This document shows positions 1-9,203 of a DNA stretch of 64,000 bases, in pieces. Made by a program: the position numbers and the translations under genes. The notes beneath the pieces were generated by a model. It ran no database searches. It saw only the letters and a program-made list of their open reading frames with translations, and was not told the DNA's origin. How positions within the stretch are numbered: position 1 is the first letter of the stretch; each line of letters opens with the position of its first letter. Source of the stretch: Leptonema sp964619535 (GTDB lineage Bacteria > Spirochaetota > Leptospiria > Leptospirales > Leptonemataceae); assembly GCA_964619535.1 (NCBI GenBank), contig CAZUEX010000008.1:102898-166897 (forward strand). Direction: 5' to 3'.

Positions 1-319
1 AGCGGTTAAAGCCCAGTATATCCTGTGGAAGCAGGTCCACCGTACACTGGATTCGCGAAAAGCTTTCTATGGGAATGCCTTCGCTGTTATTCTGCTTATC
101 CCCCCAGCGGATGGAGCCCGCAAGGGCCCGTGCCAGTGAGGTTTTGCCCACGCCGTGACTGTCGGCAAGGATCACATGACCACCCGCAATCTTGGAAGCC
201 AGGAGATACTCCAGCTTCCTGGTATCGATGGTGATGACCCCTTTGATGTTCGCCATCAAGCGCAGGATGCCCTGACGGGCCACGCTTATATATTCAGAAG
301 ACGGTAATGCACTGTCCAT
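1..319 (-). CDS. MoxR-family AAA+ ATPase, N-terminal part (cut by window edge)
   Basis: The reading frame opens at an ATG at 319 and runs off the window start, so only about 106 N-terminal residues are visible. It contains a Walker A loop (DSHGVGKTSLARALA) followed by a segment reading RIQCTVDLLPQDILGFN, which is the MoxR-type signature after the P-loop. MoxR ATPases act as chaperone-like partners of VWA-domain proteins, often in envelope or metalloenzyme maturation. The partner gene is not visible because the gene continues outside the window. The family call is firm; the exact function is unknown. Confidence 0.8.
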   Translation of the reverse strand, partial: MDSALPSSEYISVARQGILRLMANIKGVITIDTRKLEYLLASKIAGGHVILADSHGVGKTSLARALAGSIRWGDKQNNSEGIPIESFSRIQCTVDLLPQDILGFNR

Positions 320-422
320 ACAGATTCCAGACCGATGTAATGCCACCGGCCCAGAAAAGGAAGAGTTTTTTTCAGCATGTGCTGGAAGGTGTAGAAATAA
401 TGAGCGAGCGAGTTAAAGCTTC

Positions 423-623
423 TCACTTCATTTTGAATTTTTTCTTAAAGCGTTCAACCCGTCCGGCAGAGTCTACAATCTTCTGCGTACCCGTAAAGAA
501 AGGATGGCAGTTGGCGCAGATCTCAACCGTCATATCGCCCTTGGTTGTGCGTGTTTTGTAGGTAGCCCCGCATACGCAGGTAATCGTTGCTTCTTGGTAT
601 TCAGGATGCAGCCCGGTTTTCAT
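423..623 (-). CDS. rpmE: 50S ribosomal protein L31, zinc-binding type
   Basis: This 66-residue protein is the normal size for bacterial L31. It begins MKTGLHPEY and has the zinc-type cysteine set CVC (residues 16 and 18) and CANC (36 and 39), with a basic C-terminus ending KKKFKMK. L31 sits at the central protuberance of the 50S subunit and bridges to the small subunit. The four cysteines mark it as the zinc-containing C+ paralogue rather than the zinc-independent C- form. It stands alone between the MoxR gene and the lpxR-like gene, all on the minus strand. Confidence 0.95.
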   Translation of the reverse strand: MKTGLHPEYQEATITCVCGATYKTRTTKGDMTVEICANCHPFFTGTQKIVDSAGRVERFKKKFKMK

Positions 624-690
624 ATATTACTCCAGAGTAGGGTACAAAAATCTCTACCGGGCACACCGTCAACTCATTTACGGCCCGGGC

Positions 691-1986
691 CTAAAACCGG
701 TACCCCAGCTGCAGGCTGCCCCACCGGTGCCATCGAGGATATCCATTACTGGCCATGAAATCAGAGGGGGCCGTGCTCAGTGCCAGTTGCATGTAGAATC
801 CGCCTGGCATATTATAGACGAAACCGATCGTGGTCAGGGTCTGTATCGTTCTGGCCGCCCGCAGGGGGAAGGTGCCGTTATCGCTCTGCTCTGACGGACG
901 GATCCCCCGTACAAGCTCCCACAGCAATGCATCGGAGGCCATGGTATTGCCGGTGTTGGTCAGCAGCCTGTATGACACAAGGAATCCTGCAGGATTCTGC
1001 AGGAAGCCCGGGTGCTGTTGCAGCTGCTGTATCAGGTGTTGTCGCGCGGCCTGTGTTTCTGCCCTGTTCGATGTAGGCACAAGGAGGTTCCAGATCAGCG
1101 AATTCTCAAGCTGATTCCCTTCCTGTGCAACGATGCGAAGCAGATTTTCGTCATACAGACGGTCCAGGCCTCCATCGCCGCCGGGCTGCAATGTTTCATC
1201 CAGGAACTGCAAAAAGGCGCGGGATTCGACGAAGAAGTAGGCCTCTGTGCGTCTGACCGGAGGCGGTGGTGCCGAGGGCGAAAACATCCCCGGTCCAGGA
1301 AAAGAAGAGTTACTGTCAAATCGGCCAAGACGGTACTGCAGGCCTGCCCCTGCCGTAACATAGACGCTGCCAAGCCTGCCAAAAAGCACGGTACCGAAGG
1401 CATCATTCAGACGTCTGCTGTATTCAAGATGGGATTGGATGGCCAGTCTGTCGGGCGTCTGATCGTCCCATCCCTGCGGTGGAGGCGAACCAATGAGCTG
1501 ATGGATCAGGGTCTGGGCCTGCTCTCCCATAGCAGAAGGCCCCACAGCACCGACGGATAACTCAAAATACACATCGCGCATCCCACAGCTTTCGAAAAGC
1601 ATTGCACCAAGGTACAGATGGGCAGCATAGTTGCGGTCCGCCGCAGAAACAACGGGCGTTCTGATGTTTGAAGATGTAAACATCGTCTGGCCAAAGCTCA
1701 TACCAATCAAGGAACGACAGCCGGACCTGTTCAGTCTCCAGAAATCATACCAGCCCTGCCCCGATGGCTTTTCGGAAAGCCCCGAAGGCAAAACGTGCAA
1801 CGGCTCCTTGCTTCCCTCCACTCCGGCCGGCAGCCACAGCTCAAAACGCATGCCGTTCGTATAGTAACGATCGGAATCGCCAAAAACGGCATCGTTTTCC
1901 CAGAAGAAGCGGGTGCCGCCATCGGCCAGGAGCGACACAGCAGGAAAAAACAGGAAAAGCGCGCCGATGCAGGCCAGGCGTTTCAT
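691..1986 (-). CDS. LpxR-family lipid A deacylase-like outer membrane protein (DUF2219)
   Basis: The 431-residue protein has a signal peptide (about residues 1-21) and ends in Phe, as expected for an outer membrane beta-barrel. Near the mature N-terminus it reads FFWENDAVFGDSDRYYTNG, which carries the Asn-Asp and Tyr-Thr-Asn residues that line the LpxR active site. A later stretch (GPSAMGEQAQTLIHQLIG) holds the catalytic His and acidic region of the family. Known LpxR enzymes remove the 3'-acyloxyacyl group of lipid A. The protein is longer than Salmonella LpxR (about 320 residues) because of an insertion around residues 250-340. It lies 40 bp behind the TolC-like gene and may be the last gene of the efflux operon. 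Confidence 0.8.
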   Translation of the reverse strand: MKRLACIGALFLFFPAVSLLADGGTRFFWENDAVFGDSDRYYTNGMRFELWLPAGVEGSKEPLHVLPSGLSEKPSGQGWYDFWRLNRSGCRSLIGMSFGQTMFTSSNIRTPVVSAADRNYAAHLYLGAMLFESCGMRDVYFELSVGAVGPSAMGEQAQTLIHQLIGSPPPQGWDDQTPDRLAIQSHLEYSRRLNDAFGTVLFGRLGSVYVTAGAGLQYRLGRFDSNSSFPGPGMFSPSAPPPPVRRTEAYFFVESRAFLQFLDETLQPGGDGGLDRLYDENLLRIVAQEGNQLENSLIWNLLVPTSNRAETQAARQHLIQQLQQHPGFLQNPAGFLVSYRLLTNTGNTMASDALLWELVRGIRPSEQSDNGTFPLRAARTIQTLTTIGFVYNMPGGFYMQLALSTAPSDFMASNGYPRWHRWGSLQLGYRF

Positions 1987-2026
1987 TTTTACAGTGCGAA
2001 ATCCGACCTGCCACCTTCAAGCATCT

Positions 2027-3607
2027 TTAATCGGCGCTGCTCTGCATTCTCTGTTCCAGAATGCCATTAAGATCGATACCATGCTTCTCGAAAAGGCGAT
2101 AGCAGAGCAGATCATATCGAGCCAGGGCTACATTGAACGACAGCCTTGCCTGTGCCATACCAAGCCGGGCCTGAATGACGGCATCCAGAGCGCTCTTTAC
2201 CGACTCGGCCTGCATGCGTCCACTTCTGTAATCCGCCACAATACCGGCATACATCCTTTCTGAATGCCGCAGAGCCTTCTTCATGCGACCAAGAGAGCGA
2301 TAGGAGGCCAGAACCTCTTCGTGGGCCACGCGAATCTCGTCTTTTGCCTGACGAATGGCATTGGCCTTCTGAATCTCAAGCTGCTGTATAGACAGACGCG
2401 CATCGCGACGATCCGCCTGGGCCCCCTCATCCCATAACGGCATTTCCAGCTGAAGACGAACACTGGATTCCGGATACACTCCACGATTCAGATCTGGCCC
2501 AACGGATGCATGCCTGCCGTAGTTTCGCGAATTATAGGTTCCCTGCACGGCAAGGGATGGAAGCATCTGACTTTCTGCAAGCTTCAGGGCAGCCTTTGCA
2601 GAGGCCAGCTGCAGCTCCAGATTCTTAAGATCCGGTCGGCGTTTTAAGGCCGCTTCTGTGTCTTTTTCAAGATTAAGATCCGGGGGCAGAGAGTCATTTA
2701 GAAGCAGTGGGATTCCACTTTTTCCATCAAGAGAGATCTTCGTTTCAGGGGGCAGATCAAGCAGACGCAGCAGGGCCAGCCGCTGCTCCTCCCGGCGCAC
2801 CCTTGCATTCTCCAGGTCAATCCGGGCCGTTTCCTCAAGAGCTGACCACTGGTTTACCTCATAGTATTCGGCGATGCCAAGGCTGGCCTTCTGTACAGTT
2901 AAAAGGCGAATGCGACGGGCATTCTGAAGCATCGCCCTGGCAGCATTGTTCTGCTCTTCGGCCAGTGCAAACTGCCAGTACTGGTTCATCGCAGAAACCA
3001 GAATCTGAGCCAGCTCGTATTCCAGCTGGTTTCGCTTCCGTTCACTTTCGTTTCGCGCTATCTCCTGATTCAGTTTACCCTGAAAGCCGAAATAGTTCCG
3101 TAACAATTCCTGACCTATCGTTAACTGAAGTCCGGAAATATGCAGCGGTGGAGAAGCAAAATTCTCTATCAGTGTTCCCTTATCTTCGGGCCTTTCACCC
3201 AGGTTATTGTCCGTTCTCAGATCGTAGCCCTTCAGCTCGACGCTTGTTCCCGTTCTGAAGTTCTTTGACAGACTGAAAAAATACGTATCGCTGTAGGCTC
3301 GAGTCCCTTCAAGAAGCGTGGCCGGAATAGAAGGATTCCGTGCTTCCGTTCCTTCATAGCCGGCCTGTATCTTCGGCGCATAGGGCGAAGATTCTTTCTT
3401 CAAGGCAGTATCTGATTTGAGGATCTCAAGCTGCTGGATGCGGGCCAGCGGCGCACGTTCCGTTACCCTCTGCAAAAGGGCCGGCAGGGTAAGCTCTTTT
3501 AGAAAGTCTGCCTGCTCTTCTGCAGACAGAGCAGACAGCCCCCCGGTAAAAACCATTATAAAAACGATCATTCTTTTTTGTTTGTTTCGAATTTTATGAA
3601 CATTCAT
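2027..3607 (-). CDS. TolC-family outer membrane efflux protein
   Basis: This is a roughly 526-residue protein with an N-terminal signal sequence and two long alpha-helical repeats rich in Ala, Leu, Gln and Arg, the standard TolC fold that makes a trimeric channel through the outer membrane and periplasm. The start at 3607 is preferred over an ATG five codons upstream because a GAGG Shine-Dalgarno lies about 9 nt before it. It begins 34 bp after the RND pump gene, so the two are probably co-transcribed with the TetR gene. No membrane fusion protein lies between pump and channel. Confidence 0.85.
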   Translation of the reverse strand: MNVHKIRNKQKRMIVFIMVFTGGLSALSAEEQADFLKELTLPALLQRVTERAPLARIQQLEILKSDTALKKESSPYAPKIQAGYEGTEARNPSIPATLLEGTRAYSDTYFFSLSKNFRTGTSVELKGYDLRTDNNLGERPEDKGTLIENFASPPLHISGLQLTIGQELLRNYFGFQGKLNQEIARNESERKRNQLEYELAQILVSAMNQYWQFALAEEQNNAARAMLQNARRIRLLTVQKASLGIAEYYEVNQWSALEETARIDLENARVRREEQRLALLRLLDLPPETKISLDGKSGIPLLLNDSLPPDLNLEKDTEAALKRRPDLKNLELQLASAKAALKLAESQMLPSLAVQGTYNSRNYGRHASVGPDLNRGVYPESSVRLQLEMPLWDEGAQADRRDARLSIQQLEIQKANAIRQAKDEIRVAHEEVLASYRSLGRMKKALRHSERMYAGIVADYRSGRMQAESVKSALDAVIQARLGMAQARLSFNVALARYDLLCYRLFEKHGIDLNGILEQRMQSSAD

Positions 3608-3641
3608 TGCACAGTACCTCATACCGTTTTACAGTGTATTT

Positions 3642-6600
3642 TCAGTCTTTACGGATACGGGCCAGAAAGTCCTCTTTCAGCATATAGAGCAGCGGACATA
3701 AAACCAGCGTGATCAAGGTAGCAAACATCAGGCCCCAGGCAAAGCTCAGGGACAGCGGCTGCACGAAATGGTCCACGGTGGGAATGCCGTAGGCACTGGG
3801 CAAAAGCCCGATCACCGTCGTCACCGTTGTCAACAATACCGGACGCAGTCGGATGGCACCGGCATTGATAATGGCCTCACGTAGCTCCTGCCCTTTCTTG
3901 CGCAGTTCTTCGGTAAACGTAACCAGCACGAGAGTATTGGCAACGATGGAACCGCTTAAGGCAACAATGGCAAGCATACTCATAAAGCTCAGAGGCTTTC
4001 CATGAAGCATCAGACCCAGCAGAACGCCGGCAATACCAAACGGGATGGCTCCCATCACAACACCTGTGGTCGTTACCGAGTTAAAGTAAACGAGGAAGAT
4101 GGCAAAGATTACCCCCATGGCGAACAGGAAAGAAACAACCAGATCGGCAAAGGACTCCTGAGCATCCTCCTGCTCACCGCCGAAGGTCACAGAATAGTCC
4201 GGATAATCCTTTGATATATCGATCTTCTGCTGCAGCAGTCGGTTTACCTCAAGCGAGGTAACCTGATCTGTATCGACAGAGGCCTCTACGCGCACAACCC
4301 TCATCATGTCCTGCCGGTTGATCATAGAGTAGCTGCGTTCTCTCGTATAATAGGCAACCTTTTCAAGAGGCACCAGATTGCCCTGATTGTTCTGCACCTT
4401 CAGGTCCTTCAGGCTGTCAAGACGATGGCGTGCCTGGTCGGGAAAGCGAACAACGATATTGATACGATCTTCGCCTTTACTGATCGACGAAGCCACCTCT
4501 CCGTTAAAGGCCGTCCGTATGGCCTGGGCCACATCGTTCACGCTCAGCCCGGCCCGGGCAGCTACGTCGTCCCGAACGTGAAAGCGAAATTCCTCTTTTC
4601 CTTCTTCAAGGTCAAGGTTGATGTCATACACCCCCGGAATAGACTGCAGCTCCTTAATATAGAGATCCGCAATCTCTTTCAGACGATCAAAGTCCGCCCC
4701 GCGAATCTGCAATGAAACGGGCTTGCCCACAGGCGGTCCGTGAACATCGGCCTCCACATCATAGCGAAACGTCTCTGGCAGCTGTCCGGCCTGCTGGGCC
4801 TGTTGCAGGGCGTCGCGAATCTTCTTCACGTACACGGCAGCCGTCCTGTCCTCGTCACGCTCGGCAACGGGTGTGAGTTTAACAATGACAGTCGACCGGT
4901 GGGTTTCTTCACCGGGCTTTGGATCATCGAAAGGCGGCTCATGGATTCCCACCCTGTCACGCAGAAAGACGAGATCCTCGCCCACGGCCTCGGCTATGAT
5001 ACCCTCGGTCTTCTCCATGACCTCGAGGTTCCGTTCAAGCGTTGTACCCTGAGGCATGTAGGTCTTGATTTCAATCGCATCCTCTCCACCTGCGGGGAAG
5101 AGGACGAAAGGCAGGAAGCGCCCGGCAAGAACAAGAAGCCCAAAAAAGAAGACGGTAAAGCCACCGATTACGGCAAGCCGGTGCTCCAGCGCGATGTCCA
5201 TCGTCTTTCGATAAGCCCGGATGATAATAGAGAAGAGCCCCATATTGTCTTCATCTGATGCATCATAACGGTTGATCCGCTCAGGCAGAACGGTGTTCAG
5301 CCAGGAAGGCAGAAAGGCCAGAGAAAAGACCAGGGATACAACCAGTACGATCAGGATGACGGCCGGAATACCGAAAATGAATTTACCGATAATGCCTCCC
5401 ATAAAGAGAAGCGGCGTAAAGGCCGCGGAAATGGCAAGCATGGTCACCAGAAGAGGGGCAAAAACCTCGGACAGCGTGTTACGGATGGCATCGCGACGCG
5501 ACTGACCTTCCTGCATCAGTCGATACGAGTTCTCCGCCACAACGATGGAGTTATCCACCATCATACCAAGCACCATCACCAGAGCGAAGATACTGATCGT
5601 ATTGATCGTAATCCCTGCCGACTTGATAAATGTAAAGGCAATCAGAAAGATGGATGGGATGGCCACCGATATGACCATACTCAGACGAAAGCCCAGAATA
5701 AAAAAGAGCACGGCAACTACGAGAATGAGGCCGGTAATAAAGTTCAGGATAAGGTCATTCAACTGGCGAATCACGTCCTGACTCTGATCCAGGAAGGTCG
5801 CCACCTCCACTTCGGGATAGCGCTCTTTCATCTTTTCGACGACTTCTCTGGCCGCTGTAGCTGCGTCGATAATGTCAGCGGATTCCGTCTTCCAGACGCG
5901 GAGTACGATTACATGCGAGCCATTATAACGCTCATAGATACGCGGATCCTCAAACGTATCAAAAACCCTGGCCACATCGGCAAGCACCGTCATAAAGCCC
6001 GTAGCATTACCAACGATTGGAACCGTCCGCATCTCCACGACTTCGGAGAACTGTCCTCTTGTACGCAGCAGATACTCGTAGCCGTTCAAGCGCATAACGC
6101 CAGAAGGCATATCGATGTTACGCATCCCCAGGACATGCAGTAGCTGGTTCAGTCCAATACGCCTTTCGCTTAATGCTGACGGATCCACTTCTACCAGGAA
6201 CTGTCGATTCCTGTATCCAAAGCGCTCCACCTCGGCAACCTCGGGCACTTCATAGAGCTTATCCTCAAAGGCCTTGGCCGTATCGCGAAGCATCCGATAC
6301 TCTTCGGTGGTCGGGATGTGCGCACCGTCCTTCTTCAGGGCAAAGGCAACATCGATGACCTGCTGCTTGTCTGTGGTAATCTCTTCCACGGTTGGTGTGG
6401 CTGTTCCCGGGGGCAGTTCTGTCCGCTCCACGGCATCCTGTATATCTTCAACAACGGGACGCGTATCGGGAAGCCCTTCTTCGAGGAAGACCATGATCAC
6501 GCTGACGTTCTCCAGGTTATAACTGCGAACCTCGTCTATATGCGAAACCGATCGAAGCTGCTTTTCGATCGGAATCGACACCAGGCGCTCGATTTCCTCC

Positions 6601-6770
6601 GGTGTTCCCCCGGGATAGGGCGTTTCGATCACAACCTTATCGAGCGTCACCTTGGGAAAGGCTTCCCTGTTCATTGAAGTAAGAGAAACAAACCCCAGCG
6701 CAAGGAACATCACCAGAAAAACATTCGTTACCAGACGATGTTCCATAAAGTATGCAAGTACCTTCGTCAT
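3642..6770 (-). CDS. RND-family efflux pump inner membrane permease
   Basis: This 1042-residue protein has the RND layout: one N-terminal membrane helix, a large periplasmic loop, six helices, a second loop and six more helices. TM4 reads GMMVDNSIVVAEN, keeping one of the two AcrB aspartates (the second is Asn). In TM10 the AcrB lysine is absent (SGSIVANTLVLVTF). The proton relay therefore differs from AcrB, so the substrate class is uncertain, although the overall pattern is closer to multidrug-type than metal-type pumps. A GGGAAG ribosome site precedes the ATG. The gene follows the TetR gene by 15 bp and precedes a TolC gene. Confidence 0.88.
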   Translation of the reverse strand: MTKVLAYFMEHRLVTNVFLVMFLALGFVSLTSMNREAFPKVTLDKVVIETPYPGGTPEEIERLVSIPIEKQLRSVSHIDEVRSYNLENVSVIMVFLEEGLPDTRPVVEDIQDAVERTELPPGTATPTVEEITTDKQQVIDVAFALKKDGAHIPTTEEYRMLRDTAKAFEDKLYEVPEVAEVERFGYRNRQFLVEVDPSALSERRIGLNQLLHVLGMRNIDMPSGVMRLNGYEYLLRTRGQFSEVVEMRTVPIVGNATGFMTVLADVARVFDTFEDPRIYERYNGSHVIVLRVWKTESADIIDAATAAREVVEKMKERYPEVEVATFLDQSQDVIRQLNDLILNFITGLILVVAVLFFILGFRLSMVISVAIPSIFLIAFTFIKSAGITINTISIFALVMVLGMMVDNSIVVAENSYRLMQEGQSRRDAIRNTLSEVFAPLLVTMLAISAAFTPLLFMGGIIGKFIFGIPAVILIVLVVSLVFSLAFLPSWLNTVLPERINRYDASDEDNMGLFSIIIRAYRKTMDIALEHRLAVIGGFTVFFFGLLVLAGRFLPFVLFPAGGEDAIEIKTYMPQGTTLERNLEVMEKTEGIIAEAVGEDLVFLRDRVGIHEPPFDDPKPGEETHRSTVIVKLTPVAERDEDRTAAVYVKKIRDALQQAQQAGQLPETFRYDVEADVHGPPVGKPVSLQIRGADFDRLKEIADLYIKELQSIPGVYDINLDLEEGKEEFRFHVRDDVAARAGLSVNDVAQAIRTAFNGEVASSISKGEDRINIVVRFPDQARHRLDSLKDLKVQNNQGNLVPLEKVAYYTRERSYSMINRQDMMRVVRVEASVDTDQVTSLEVNRLLQQKIDISKDYPDYSVTFGGEQEDAQESFADLVVSFLFAMGVIFAIFLVYFNSVTTTGVVMGAIPFGIAGVLLGLMLHGKPLSFMSMLAIVALSGSIVANTLVLVTFTEELRKKGQELREAIINAGAIRLRPVLLTTVTTVIGLLPSAYGIPTVDHFVQPLSLSFAWGLMFATLITLVLCPLLYMLKEDFLARIRKD

Positions 6771-6785
6771 ATTACATCTTCCCGT

Positions 6786-7391
6786 TTATCGCAGTGTATC
6801 CAGAAGTTGCAACATGCGGCGAATGACCGCCTCACGCTGCTTTTCTTCTATCAGGCCAATGCCCATCAACTGGCCAAAATGCAGTCCGTCCACAGCCAGA
6901 CGCAGAATATAGCCCAGCGCAAAGTCTTCAAGCTCATCGATCTTGCGGTTCATTTCAGAAATCATGTGTTCGGCTGGCTCAAGCAAGGCCGGATTCTCAA
7001 GCAATGCCGGCAAAAGGGCAGCACCTGCCTCATCAGTATCGACACGGCTGTCGTCACAGCATTGCAGTTCTACCTCCAGCATGTAGCGCATCATATCAAC
7101 GACCGAAGGATCGCTGCCGAGCGACTCTGCCATGCGCTGCTCATGCTGTCGCACATGTTCCTCTACCATTCCCCTGATCAAATCCTCTTTTGAACGGAAG
7201 TGGTAGAGCAGGCCTCCTTTGCTGACACCAGCCTCCCAGGCAACGTTTTCAAGCGTCAGATGAGCCGCCCCCTGCTCCTGGACCACACGATAGGCTGCTT
7301 CCAGTATCTTATCCCGGGCCGTCTCGCCACCGGCAGGACGCCCCTTCTTTGATGTTCGTTTCGCCTGCCCTGTTTTCTTCTTTGCAGCCAT
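6786..7391 (-). CDS. TetR-family transcriptional repressor
   Basis: This 201-residue protein has a basic N-terminal tail (residues 1-22, KKKTGQAKRTSKKGR), then a TetR helix-turn-helix (about residues 25-72) ending in the family signature GVSKGGLLYHFRSKEDLI. The C-terminal ligand-binding domain is of the usual size. It is the first gene of an operon with an RND pump and TolC. TetR proteins in this position normally repress their own operon until a pump substrate binds. A perfect palindrome 16 bp upstream of the start supports autoregulation. The ligand cannot be read from the sequence. Confidence 0.92.
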   Translation of the reverse strand: MAAKKKTGQAKRTSKKGRPAGGETARDKILEAAYRVVQEQGAAHLTLENVAWEAGVSKGGLLYHFRSKEDLIRGMVEEHVRQHEQRMAESLGSDPSVVDMMRYMLEVELQCCDDSRVDTDEAGAALLPALLENPALLEPAEHMISEMNRKIDELEDFALGYILRLAVDGLHFGQLMGIGLIEEKQREAVIRRMLQLLDTLR

Positions 7392-7406
7392 GCAAACTCT
7401 CTATTA

Positions 7407-7420
7407 ACCGTCCGGACGGT
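7407..7420. promoter_or_regulatory. Probable TetR operator: perfect 14-bp palindrome
   Basis: The sequence ACCGTCCGGACGGT is a perfect inverted repeat of 7 + 7 bases, located 16 bp upstream of the TetR start codon. Size, symmetry and position are typical of operators bound by TetR dimers upstream of efflux operons. The assignment to this regulator is inferred from position. Confidence 0.75.
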
Positions 7421-7519
7421 ACACTAAAATAAAACAGGCATTCCGCTGCCAACATTTTTTTCAGTCAGATCAGAAAATGCCTGCAGGCACCAGGCCTGTG
7501 ACAGAGCAGCTGAAACGAA

Positions 7520-7553
7520 AAGGTTCGCTCCGCAGACGACGGGAGCGAACCTT
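7520..7553 (-). terminator. Stem-loop downstream of rho
   Basis: A perfect 12-bp stem (arms AAGGTTCGCTCC and GGAGCGAACCTT) with a 10-nt loop lies about 50 bp after the rho stop codon. On the minus strand the stem ends in TT and continues TTCGTTTC, a weak U-tract. It is a probable intrinsic terminator for the rho transcript, and it also shields the TetR promoter region from read-through. Confidence 0.65.
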
Positions 7554-7603
7554 ACAGAAGACCGCAAGCGGTCACTTCGACGACAAACCCCGCACGGCCA
7601 TGC

Positions 7604-9064
7604 TTACATGGCCGGGGCGTTCATGCTGTTTAGAAAATCAGAGTTTGTTTTGGAGCCGCGAATCTTATCGAGCAGAAACTCCATGGCCTCTGTCGTTGAC
7701 ATAGGACTCAGGGCCTTGCGCAGGATAAACACACGCGTAAGCACATCCTGGGGAAGGAGAAGCTCTTCTTTTCGCGTACCGGACTTATTGAGGTCGATGG
7801 CCGGGAAGATCCGCTTGTCGGCAAGACGCCGATCGAGGTGAATCTCCATGTTACCGGTGCCTTTAAACTCTTCGAAGATGACCTCATCCATTTTCGAACC
7901 GGTATCGATCAGGGCCGTTGCAATGATGGTCAGCGACCCGCCGTGCTCGATGTTCCGTGCTGCACCGAAGAAGCGCTTCGGCTTATGAAGGGCATTGGAA
8001 TCCACGCCACCCGACAGAATCTTACCCGACGTTGGAATCACCTGGTTATAGGCCCGGGCCAGACGTGTAATAGAATCAAGAAGGATCACCACGTTTCGTC
8101 CGTGTTCCACCTGACGTTTGGCCTTTTCGATCACCATCTCCGCTACCTGTACGTGACGCGTTGCCGGTTCGTCAAAGGTAGAGCTGACCACTTCTCCGCG
8201 CACATGTCGGGCCATGTCTGTTACTTCTTCAGGGCGTTCGTCAATCAGAAGCACAATCAGCACAACATCGGGATGGTTATGCGTAATGGCATTGGCAATA
8301 TTCTGCATGAGAATCGTCTTACCCACACGAGGAGGTGCAACGATCAAACCACGCTGCCCCATGCCAATGGGAGTGAACATGTCAATGATACGCGTATCAA
8401 GCTGACCCGGATTCCATTCCATCACCAGACGCTGGTTCGGATAAATCGGAGTCAGGTTATCAAAAAGGATGCGCTTTAGCGACGATTCAGGTTTATCTTC
8501 GTTAACCGTATCGACACGCAGCATGGCGAAGAAACGTTCCCCTTCTTTCGGAGAGCGAATCTGCCCGGTGATGGTATCACCGGTGCGCAATTGCAGGTGT
8601 CGAATCTGTGACGGACTTACATAGATATCATCAGGTCCGGCAAGATAGTTATAGTCTGGACTGCGCAGAAAGCCATAGCCTTCATTCATACGCTCCAGGG
8701 TACCCGATGCATAAACCACACCGTTCTGTTCGGTCTGACGTTGTAGAATGGCAAAGATAACGTTCTGCCGTTTCATTCCAGAAACGCCTTCAATCTCCAT
8801 GGCCTCTGCCTTCTGATAGATGTCTTCGATGGGCAGACGTTTGAGCTCTGTCAGGTCAATGGGGGGTGGAGTGGGTCCCTGATAACGCTGTTTTTTATTG
8901 TTCTGGTGACGACCGTTAGACTCTTCACCGGAAGTAGATTCTTCGCCGGATTGTTCTGACGACTCGTCCGCGAGCCGCTGTGCATACTCCTGCTCAACGT
9001 CAGGCATAGGAGCCTTTTTACGCATACTCTTTTTGCCGCGAGGGGCCTTTTTTGATACAGACAT
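7604..9064 (-). CDS. rho: Transcription termination factor Rho
   Basis: This is a 486-residue RNA-dependent ATPase helicase. An N-terminal low-complexity region rich in Lys, Ser, Glu and Gln (about residues 1-65) precedes the Rho N domain (from LTELKRLPIEDI). The cold-shock-like RNA-binding domain follows (YGFLRSPDYNYLAGPDDIYVS), then the ATPase core with Walker A APPRVGKT, the Walker B region VVILLDSITRLARA and the Q-loop region. The start at 9064 is chosen because AGGAGA lies 8 nt upstream; the frame stays open 41 codons further but has no ribosome site there. The charged N-terminal insertion is longer than in E. coli Rho, as seen in several other phyla. Confidence 0.97.
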   Translation of the reverse strand: MSVSKKAPRGKKSMRKKAPMPDVEQEYAQRLADESSEQSGEESTSGEESNGRHQNNKKQRYQGPTPPPIDLTELKRLPIEDIYQKAEAMEIEGVSGMKRQNVIFAILQRQTEQNGVVYASGTLERMNEGYGFLRSPDYNYLAGPDDIYVSPSQIRHLQLRTGDTITGQIRSPKEGERFFAMLRVDTVNEDKPESSLKRILFDNLTPIYPNQRLVMEWNPGQLDTRIIDMFTPIGMGQRGLIVAPPRVGKTILMQNIANAITHNHPDVVLIVLLIDERPEEVTDMARHVRGEVVSSTFDEPATRHVQVAEMVIEKAKRQVEHGRNVVILLDSITRLARAYNQVIPTSGKILSGGVDSNALHKPKRFFGAARNIEHGGSLTIIATALIDTGSKMDEVIFEEFKGTGNMEIHLDRRLADKRIFPAIDLNKSGTRKEELLLPQDVLTRVFILRKALSPMSTTEAMEFLLDKIRGSKTNSDFLNSMNAPAM

Positions 9065-9203
9065 AGAGTCTCCTGAATAGCTGGTATAAACGACTAATGT
9101 TAAGAAGGCGGGGATTAAAAATAATCTAACAGGAGGGGGTTCCTGCAGGGACCATGTGCAGTTCACAACACACCGTCCCTGCGTCAAGCAGAAGATCAGA
9201 ATT

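Noticed and set aside
9065..9187. Possible 41-residue N-terminal extension of Rho
   Set aside because: The AGGAGA site fits the start at 9064, and the extension looks unlike Rho.
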